Below, piece after piece: positions 32,311 through 38,166 of a stretch of 38,166 nucleotides of DNA (position 1 is the stretch's first letter; each line of letters opens with the position of its first letter). This stretch comes from JBKPCD01 sp046727175 (lineage in GTDB: Bacteria; Acidobacteriota; Vicinamibacteria; Vicinamibacterales; 2-12-FULL-66-21): positions 1-38,166 of the forward strand of contig JBKPCD010000050.1 in assembly GCA_046727175.1 (NCBI GenBank), in the 5' to 3' direction. The notes under the pieces were generated by a model. It was not told the origin of the DNA. It was given only the letters and a program-made list of their open reading frames with translations, and did not search any database. The translations under genes and the position numbers were made by a program.

Positions 32311-33198
32311 TCAGCCGCGAGGTGGTCCTGCTTCAGCGTGGACAGGCACTCCGCGAATTCGCTGCGGATGCGTGTAGATATTGAACCGTCCCTCTCGCAC
32401 GAAGCCGAGCAGCGTGATGCTCGCCGCGCGCGCGAGATCGATCGCGAGGCTCGATGGCGCCGACACAGCCGCGATCAGGCCGATGCCGGCGCGCCAGGCT
32501 TTCTGCACGATTTCGAACGACGACCTCCCGCTCACGAAGAGCAGCGACGCGTTCAGTGGCAGGCGGCCCTCTTCGAGCATGCGACCGATCAACTTGTCCA
32601 CGGCGTTGTGTCGCCCGACGTCCTCTGCGCTCGCTTCGAGTCGCCCATCGACATCGAAGAGCGCGGCTGCGTGCAGCCCGCCTGTTCGGGCAAACACCGA
32701 CTGGGCGTCGCGCAGCCGCTCGGGCAGCCGCTGCACGGCGGCCGGGCTGACCGTCCAGTCGATCGCCGGGCGTGGCGCGCTGAGCGCGAGCGACTCCAGC
32801 TTTCGGCGGCCGCACATCCCGCACGACGAGTTCATCGTCACCTGGCGGCGTTCGGAGAGGGCGGCGGCTACGGCATTGCCTTGTGAGCGCACGAACACGA
32901 CGTTGACGATCTCCGCGGTGTCGTCAACGTCGACGCGCTCGATGTCGTTGCGGCCTTCGATCAACCCCTCTCCGAACAGAAACCCCAGCGCGAGGTCGTG
33001 ATCGTCGCCGGGCGTCCGCATGATCACGGAAAAGGGCGCGCCATTGAGGCGCACCTCGATCGGCGCTTCGACCGCCACCTGATCCGGGACCGGCCGAGTC
33101 TCGCCGGAGCGGACCACGCCGACGTCGGCGACGGCCTGTTGTCTGGTGCGATCGGTTGCAGCATCGCGCGGGGTCAGCGTCTCAGTGCGATCTCTCAT
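32311..33198 (-). CDS. fdhD: FdhD, sulfurtransferase for molybdoenzyme cofactor
   Basis: Cytoplasmic sulfurtransferase of 295 aa that transfers sulfur from cysteine desulfurase to the bis-MGD cofactor of formate dehydrogenase-type enzymes. Family marks: VAVEAPIEVRLNGAPFSVIMRTPGDDHDLALGFLFGEGLI, the redox CxxC in NSSCGMCGRR, EDVGRHNAVDKLIG, SLLFVSGRSSFEIVQKAW and the ending EGRFNIYTHPQRI. ATG 33198 is preferred to the TTG one codon earlier. It is divergent from the molybdopterin oxidoreductase, 160 bp apart, which supports that enzyme as its client. Tail-to-tail with the dehydrogenase: the stops form TGATCA with no gap. Confidence 0.95.
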   Translation of the reverse strand: MRDRTETLTPRDAATDRTRQQAVADVGVVRSGETRPVPDQVAVEAPIEVRLNGAPFSVIMRTPGDDHDLALGFLFGEGLIEGRNDIERVDVDDTAEIVNVVFVRSQGNAVAAALSERRQVTMNSSCGMCGRRKLESLALSAPRPAIDWTVSPAAVQRLPERLRDAQSVFARTGGLHAAALFDVDGRLEASAEDVGRHNAVDKLIGRMLEEGRLPLNASLLFVSGRSSFEIVQKAWRAGIGLIAAVSAPSSLAIDLARAASITLLGFVREGRFNIYTHPQRIRGVPVHAEAGPPRG

Positions 33199-33250
33199 CA
33201 ATCCGGGCCGTATGATACTGCTACGGTAGCATGCCGCTTATAAGGGGTCT

Positions 33251-33346
33251 GACGGGAAATGACAAACGGGAGATGGCAAAATGTAGAGGATTTTTCGATT
33301 TCCCATCTTCCATTTCCCATTACCGGATGCGTTCTTCAGCATCCTG
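33251..33346. repeat. 96-nt hairpin repeat, copy A
   Basis: Purine-rich arm with GGGAAATG and GGGAGATGGCAAAA, a short middle with GTAGAGG and TTTT, a pyrimidine-rich arm CCCATCTTCCATTTCCC, and a terminal hairpin GGATGC (33325-33330), 8-nt loop, GCATCC (33339-33344). Arms are imperfectly complementary. A second copy of equal length and the same orientation is at 35609-35704. Confidence 0.75.
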
Positions 33347-33358
33347 ATAGAGACCTCG

Positions 33359-35518
33359 ATGCCGCTTTTCGGAGTTTACACGCAGAAACCGCGCCACTAC
33401 CGCGAGATGGTGCGGGCAGCGTGGGAGAACCGTGACCAGCTACCGTTCGCGTGGCGCATTCTGAGAGACGGCGTCTGCGACGGCTGCGCGCTTGGCACGA
33501 CTGGCCTTCGCGACTGGACTCTCAGCGGCACGCATCTGTGCCTGGTGCGTCTCGAGCTCATGCGGCTGAACACCGCGCCGGCACTGGATCTTGGTGCCCT
33601 GGCGGACGTCGCTCCACTACAGGACCGCGGCTCGCACGATTTGCGCGCGCTCGGCCGGTTGCCTGAGCCGATGCTGCGCCGGCCTGGTGATCGAGGCTTT
33701 CGCGTCATCTCGTGGGACGATGCGCTGGATCGGATTGCTGGCGGGGTGCGCGCGACCGATCCGGGCCGCATGGCGTTCTATCTGACCTCGCGCGGCATCA
33801 CCAACGAGGTCTACTACGCCGCGCAGAAGGCCGCACGGTTCTTCGGCAGCAATCACGTAGACAACTCGGCGCGTCTCTGCCACGCCGCGTCGACAGTCGC
33901 GATGAAGGCGATGCTCGGCTACGGGGCTGCGACATGCAGCTACGCCGACTGGCTGCACGCCGATCTCATTGTCTTCTTTGGGTCGAACGTTGCGAACAAC
34001 CAGCCGGTCACGATGAAGTACCTCTATTACGCGAAGAAGAACGGCGCGCAGATCGCGGTGGTCAATCCGTTTCGTGAACCCGGGTTGAAGAAGTACTGGA
34101 TTCCGTCCGTTCCGGAGAGCGCGCTCCACGGGACCACAATCGCCGACCACTGGTTCGATGTCCACACCGGTGGGGACCTCGCGTTCATGCTCGGCGTGAT
34201 GCGCGCGCTCATCGAGCGCGGCGGCGTGGATCGTGACTACGTGCGCGAGCGCACCGTCGGATTCGAGGAGATGCGCACGCCGATTGATGGCGTGAGCTGG
34301 GAAGCCATCGAGCGTGAATGCGGCGTCCCGCGAGATCGCATCCTCGCCTTCGCCGACCTGCTGATCGCGCGGCCGAACGCTGTCTTCGTGTGGTCGATGG
34401 GCCTGACGCAGCACGCGCATGGCGTGGACACGATCAAGGCGCTCGTCAATGTCGGCCTCGCGCGCGCTCTGCCAGGACGACCGAACGCAGGGCTCGTGCC
34501 GATCCGCGGCCACTCTGGCGTGCAGGGTGGTGCGGAGGTCGGATGTCAGCCGCGTGTGAGCAGCGAGACGAGAGCGCAGTGGTCGGCAGCGTGGGGCTTT
34601 GCCGTGCCGGAGACACCGGGCTGGACCGCCACCGAGATGCTGCACCACGCAGCCGACGGTGAGGTGGATCTGTTCTGGATCGCCGGCGGCAATTTTCTCG
34701 AGACACTCGGCGACGAGGCGCGCTCCTGCGCAGCGCTGCGGCGGCCGCGGCTGCGCATCCACCAGGACATCATCCTCACATCGTCCATGCTCGTGGAGGG
34801 GGACGGAGAAGTGCTGCTGCTGCCGGCGACGACGAGATACGAGTCGCCCGGCGGCGGCACCGAGACGTCGACCGAACGCCGCATCATCTTCTCGCCCGAG
34901 ATTCCGGGACGAAGGATCGGATCCGCCAAGCCGGAGTGGTGGGTGTTTCGGGAGGTCATGGCCCGTGCGCGACCCGAGCAGCGGCATCTCATCGGCCTGG
35001 AAGACGCCGCATCGATTCGCTGCGAGATCGCGCGAGCGGTCCCGCTTTATGCAGGCATCGAGACGCTCGCGGCCAAGGGCGATTCCGTGCAGTGGGGTGG
35101 GCGCACGCTCTACGCGGACGGCTCCTTTGCCACTCCCGACGGCAAGGGCCGCTTCGCAGCCGTGTCGTTGCCCTCGTCACTACGCTCCGAGGGCAGCTTG
35201 ATCGTCTCCACACGCCGCGGGAAGCAGTTCAATTCCATGATTCAGCGCGACGTCGATCCGCTCACCGGCTCCTCACGAGACGATGTGCTGATCAGCGGCG
35301 AGGACCTGGCCCGTCTGAAGATGAAGGACGGCGAGCGCGTCACCCTGCGGTCGGCGAATGGCAGCTTCACCGGCCGGCTCGTCGAAGCTGCGATCAAGCC
35401 CGGCAATCTCGAAATGCACTGGCCAGAGGGGAACGTGTTGATGTCGGCCGACCGGGTGGATCCGGATTCGATGGAGCCGGACTACAACGCGGTGGTCACA
35501 GTCGAGCGCGCACGATAA
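33359..35518 (+). CDS. FdhF/YdeP-type molybdopterin oxidoreductase
   Basis: Cytoplasmic bis-MGD enzyme of 719 aa. ATG 33359 follows AGAGA, a weak site. N-terminal C40-x2-C43 and C61 (VCDGC ... HLC) lie where formate dehydrogenases hold a 4Fe-4S cluster, but a clear fourth Cys is not seen. The molybdenum ligand should be Cys174 in SARLCHAAS, matching the Sec/Cys region of FdhF. FGSNVANNQPV, RGHSGVQGG, WIAGGNF and a C-terminal MGD-binding domain (TRRGKQFNSMI, LRSANGSFTG) follow. The fdhD gene beside it fits. A close match is the YdeP/FdhF2 group, whose substrate is often unproven, so formate oxidation is only possible. Repeats A and B border the gene. Confidence 0.92.
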   Translation: MPLFGVYTQKPRHYREMVRAAWENRDQLPFAWRILRDGVCDGCALGTTGLRDWTLSGTHLCLVRLELMRLNTAPALDLGALADVAPLQDRGSHDLRALGRLPEPMLRRPGDRGFRVISWDDALDRIAGGVRATDPGRMAFYLTSRGITNEVYYAAQKAARFFGSNHVDNSARLCHAASTVAMKAMLGYGAATCSYADWLHADLIVFFGSNVANNQPVTMKYLYYAKKNGAQIAVVNPFREPGLKKYWIPSVPESALHGTTIADHWFDVHTGGDLAFMLGVMRALIERGGVDRDYVRERTVGFEEMRTPIDGVSWEAIERECGVPRDRILAFADLLIARPNAVFVWSMGLTQHAHGVDTIKALVNVGLARALPGRPNAGLVPIRGHSGVQGGAEVGCQPRVSSETRAQWSAAWGFAVPETPGWTATEMLHHAADGEVDLFWIAGGNFLETLGDEARSCAALRRPRLRIHQDIILTSSMLVEGDGEVLLLPATTRYESPGGGTETSTERRIIFSPEIPGRRIGSAKPEWWVFREVMARARPEQRHLIGLEDAASIRCEIARAVPLYAGIETLAAKGDSVQWGGRTLYADGSFATPDGKGRFAAVSLPSSLRSEGSLIVSTRRGKQFNSMIQRDVDPLTGSSRDDVLISGEDLARLKMKDGERVTLRSANGSFTGRLVEAAIKPGNLEMHWPEGNVLMSADRVDPDSMEPDYNAVVTVERAR

Positions 35519-35608
35519 TCCTCTGCGGCGCGGGTTGCCTGCGCCAGCCTGCCTGCTGTCCGCCGTCCTCTCCTTGCGTGCAAGAGCCGGCTGCTGAAAA
35601 GACGGCCG

Positions 35609-35704
35609 GATGGGAAATGGCAAATGGAAGATGGCAAAAGCGTAGAGGCTTTTCCCATGTCCCAGGTCCCATTTCCCATTCAGGATGCGTCTTTCAGCAT
35701 CCTG
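35609..35704. repeat. 96-nt hairpin repeat, copy B
   Basis: Same orientation, length and order of parts as copy A: GGGAAATGG/AAGATGGCAAAA purine arm, GTAGAGG core, CCCATTTCCCATT pyrimidine arm, terminal hairpin GGATGC (35683-35688), 8-nt loop, GCATCC (35697-35702). The first 90 bp of the gap after the oxidoreductase stop hold nothing recognisable. Confidence 0.75.
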
Positions 35705-35725
35705 CTGCACGAGGCACGGACAGCG

Positions 35726-38166
35726 TCAGAAGACGACGCGAGCCGAGACCTGCATGATCCGTGCGTCCCCCGACAGGCTCGAGATTGTCCCGAACGTCGC
35801 GGCATCGCTGATGTTGCGGTTCGGCAGTCCGAAATTCGTTTGATTGAACAGATTGAACACGTCCCACCGCAGCGTGGCAGCGACGCGTGGGCTGAGCTCG
35901 ATGCGGCGCTGCAGCGTCATGTCGAAGCTCTGGAAATCCGGACCGCGTAGCCGGTTGCGGAGCTCGTTCCCGAACGTTCCCGAAGTCACGGCCCGGAACG
36001 CCGCCGTGTTGAACCACTGGTCCACGGTCTGCGGACCGTCGGTGTCACCGATGACGTCCGGCAGCCCAGTCATGTTCTGGCCGACGTTGTTGTTGCTCTG
36101 GTTCACCGTGAACGGGCGGCCGGAACGCCAGGCGTAGATGCCCGACAGGATCCAACCGCGCGCGACCACGTTCTGGCCGAGCGGCAGGTTCACGACGAAG
36201 TTGGTCGTCAGTCGGTGACGGACGTCGTAGTCGCTTGGTCCGTACCAGGCGCTGAAGTCGCGTGCGTTCTGCGGAAACGCGTTCGATCCCTGCGTGGTGA
36301 GCTGCTCGGACGTGTTGTCCTTCGAGTCGCCGATCGTGTACGACACGCCGAAACCGTAGCTGTGCGAGAACCGTTTTTCGACGCCGAGATCGACGCCCTT
36401 GTACTCCGACTTGCCGTTCTGCGCGCGCCACTCGATGAAGCCGAAGTTCGGATATGGGACGGCGCCGAGCGCGTTGTTTCCGGCGGCGTTCGGCAGCGGC
36501 TGATTCAGGTTCACCAGCGACGCGATGTTCGACCCCTTCGTGTAGACGAAATCCGCCGTCACCAGCATGCCGCGCGTCAGCTCGCGCTGGAACCCGGCGC
36601 TCGCCTGATTGATCGTCGTCTTCGGCGCATCGTTCGAGACCGCGCGAATCCGCAGCCGTCGCAGCTGTCCGTTCGCCGGGTCGAGATCCGGCGGGTTCAG
36701 GAACGTGGCCGGGAATCCCTGTTGCAGGAAGAACACCGGTGAGCCGGATGTCTGCGTCACCGTGTTGTTGATCAGGCCCGGCACGTTCAACGCGAGCTGG
36801 TCCTCACTGCCGACGCGATCGAAGAGGTTGTAGAAGATCCCCCAGCCACCGCGGATGACCGTCTTTTCATCGAGCTTGTAGACCGCGCCGAGGCGCGGCG
36901 CGAAGTTGTTCGTGTCCGGCTTTACGAGACCGCGGTCTTCGAGCGAGCCGTTGCTGGCGAAGAACAGGCTTCCTGTGCCGGATGGATCGAAGTTGGTTTG
37001 TGCGTCGTTCGCCTCGAGCGCGGGCGTGATGAAGTCGTATCGCAGTCCGAGGTTGAGCGACAGCCGCGAGTTGACCTTCCAATCGTCCTGCGCGAAGAAC
37101 ATCGTCGCCCAGTGCCGCTGCTCGACCGTCCACACGTTCGAGAGCTGGAGGTCCGACACGTACCCGAGGAGGTAGTCCGCCATCGGATTGCCAGTGAACG
37201 CGTTCCGGAATCGCAAGGCGCCGCGAGTCGCCGGGACATCCATATATTGATTGGCCATCGGCGCGATGATGTCGCCACCGAATTTGAAGCCGTGATTCCC
37301 GCGCAGCCACGACAACGTGTTGATGAACTCCAGCTGATTCGTGTGCTGGAACTTCGGCAGGAAATCCGGTGATCCGATACGCCCGAGGCCCGATCCGCCG
37401 AAGTAGCCATCGATCGTGATGCCCGGCAGCCCGCCGGCGACCGTCGGGTCCGTAATCGATCCCGGAATCGTCGCGTTCGCGGGCGGCGCGGCGCCGAACG
37501 GCTGCTGTACGGCGTCGGACGTCGCCTGCGACCACGAGACGCGAAGCTCGTTGACCATCGCGTGCGTCAGGATGCGCGTCCATCCGCCCACGAGCGCGTT
37601 CGTCTTGATCGTCTGGTTGCCGAACGCCGACGTGCCCGTGCCGTCGACGATGCCGCCGAAGGCGCCGGGAATCTGCCGCTTGCGATTGGAATAGATGTAA
37701 CGGCCGAAGACGCTGTCCGATCCGTTCGGCCTCCAGTCCAGCCGGCCGAGCAGGCGATCCGAATCGTCGATCAGATCCGCCGTGCGGAAGAAATTGTTCG
37801 CGCCTGGCTGGTTCGGCAACGGCACGAGCGCGATGATGGACGCCGCGTACGGATCGATCATGCTCTCGGGAATCCGGTTGTTCTCGAAGTTCTGCCCCGT
37901 GGCCGGGTTCCTGATCGCGGAGGTAAAAATGCCTGCGCGCTCGTCCGCCGTCGGCACTCGCGTCAGGCGCGTGACGCCCCGGGTGATGCGCGTGCCTTCG
38001 TAGTCCGCGAAGACGAACGCCCGGTCCTTGATGAGCGGACCACCTGCATTGCCGCCGAACTGGTTCTGATCGTTGGCCGGTTTGGCTGCACCCGCACGCT
38101 TCGAGAAGAAGTCGTTCGAGTCCATCGAGTCGTTCCGGAAGTATTCGTAGGCGGTCCCTTTCAGGC
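35726..38166 (-). CDS. Oar-like TonB-dependent receptor, beta-barrel part (5' end beyond window)
   Basis: Outer-membrane beta-barrel protein; the frame enters from beyond the window edge, so the signal peptide, any carboxypeptidase-regulatory domain and the beginning of the plug are not visible. Visible features: FGGNAGGPLIKDRAFVFADYEG, the usual plug-to-barrel passage, the GGDIIAPMANQY region, SLNLGLRYDF, FAPRLGAVYKLDEKTVIRGGWGIFYN and the last strand ending in Phe (ARVVF), as for outer-membrane insertion. At over 810 aa it matches the Oar-like receptors that are numerous in Acidobacteria and tend to serve uptake of glycans or peptides. The substrate is unknown. An in-frame ATG at 38125 is not the true start. 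Confidence 0.93.
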   Translation of the reverse strand, partial: LKGTAYEYFRNDSMDSNDFFSKRAGAAKPANDQNQFGGNAGGPLIKDRAFVFADYEGTRITRGVTRLTRVPTADERAGIFTSAIRNPATGQNFENNRIPESMIDPYAASIIALVPLPNQPGANNFFRTADLIDDSDRLLGRLDWRPNGSDSVFGRYIYSNRKRQIPGAFGGIVDGTGTSAFGNQTIKTNALVGGWTRILTHAMVNELRVSWSQATSDAVQQPFGAAPPANATIPGSITDPTVAGGLPGITIDGYFGGSGLGRIGSPDFLPKFQHTNQLEFINTLSWLRGNHGFKFGGDIIAPMANQYMDVPATRGALRFRNAFTGNPMADYLLGYVSDLQLSNVWTVEQRHWATMFFAQDDWKVNSRLSLNLGLRYDFITPALEANDAQTNFDPSGTGSLFFASNGSLEDRGLVKPDTNNFAPRLGAVYKLDEKTVIRGGWGIFYNLFDRVGSEDQLALNVPGLINNTVTQTSGSPVFFLQQGFPATFLNPPDLDPANGQLRRLRIRAVSNDAPKTTINQASAGFQRELTRGMLVTADFVYTKGSNIASLVNLNQPLPNAAGNNALGAVPYPNFGFIEWRAQNGKSEYKGVDLGVEKRFSHSYGFGVSYTIGDSKDNTSEQLTTQGSNAFPQNARDFSAWYGPSDYDVRHRLTTNFVVNLPLGQNVVARGWILSGIYAWRSGRPFTVNQSNNNVGQNMTGLPDVIGDTDGPQTVDQWFNTAAFRAVTSGTFGNELRNRLRGPDFQSFDMTLQRRIELSPRVAATLRWDVFNLFNQTNFGLPNRNISDAATFGTISSLSGDARIMQVSARVVF

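Noticed and set aside
33617..34987. 456-codon minus-strand open frame
   Set aside because: Opposite the molybdopterin oxidoreductase; no recognisable motif.

Overview
The window is GC-rich DNA from a soil-type bacterium, most likely Acidobacteriota (Vicinamibacteria-like). Pointers to this are an ADOP-type duplicated orphan permease, a large Oar-like TonB-dependent receptor, a DUF1592-type cytochrome paired with a Tat-exported DUF1552 protein, M13 peptidase and ankyrin proteins, ECF sigma factors beside Hanks-type kinases, and an intergenic double-hairpin repeat. The taxonomic call is inference; no rRNA or tRNA gene was seen.

Layout. 1-5.7 kb (minus strand): a partial Gfo/Idh/MocA oxidoreductase with a Tat leader, then an envelope-glycosylation group: an Agl23-like membrane protein translationally coupled to a secreted discoidin-like protein, and a second GT-C-type glycosyltransferase. 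5.9-11.8 kb: a signalling cassette with a PDZ/7-TM/GAF/zinc-ribbon Ser/Thr kinase, an ECF sigma factor overlapping it by 4 bp, a compact pseudokinase, and a secreted GDSL esterase. The motif TGTAACC-N15-TGAAGTA occurs just upstream of the esterase, in a degenerate inverted copy of the pseudokinase-tail/esterase junction at 5.95-6.3 kb, and once more as an orphan at 11.79 kb. I propose it as the target promoter of the ECF factor. 11.9-17.5 kb: a 57-residue zinc-ribbon protein, a Tat cupin, an Imm50-like protein, a response regulator, a soluble multi-PAS/GAF histidine kinase and an ankyrin protein.

17.7-20.5 kb is a decaying stretch: an M13 metallopeptidase that has lost its N-terminus, a small dubious membrane ORF and a kinase pseudogene with two lesions. 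20.6-23.7 kb: a ComEA-like helix-hairpin-helix protein, an acetate/solute:cation symporter with its DUF485 partner, a polypyrimidine tract and a secreted protein of unknown function. 23.9-32.3 kb: the ADOP permease, then three consecutive periplasmic redox-type proteins (DUF1592 cytochrome, DUF1552, PQQ-type sugar dehydrogenase fused to cytochrome c). 32.3-35.7 kb: divergent fdhD and an FdhF/YdeP-type molybdopterin oxidoreductase whose gene lies between two 96-nt direct copies of a hairpin repeat. The window ends in a 5'-truncated (by the window edge) TonB-dependent receptor.

How parts may work together: the membrane kinase, sigma factor and pseudokinase look like one signal-transduction chain with the esterase as output; FdhD would sulfurate the cofactor of the adjacent molybdoenzyme; the DUF1592/DUF1552/dehydrogenase set would pass electrons in the periplasm. 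These links are inferred from gene order and motifs. All calls come from reading the sequence; no database search was run.
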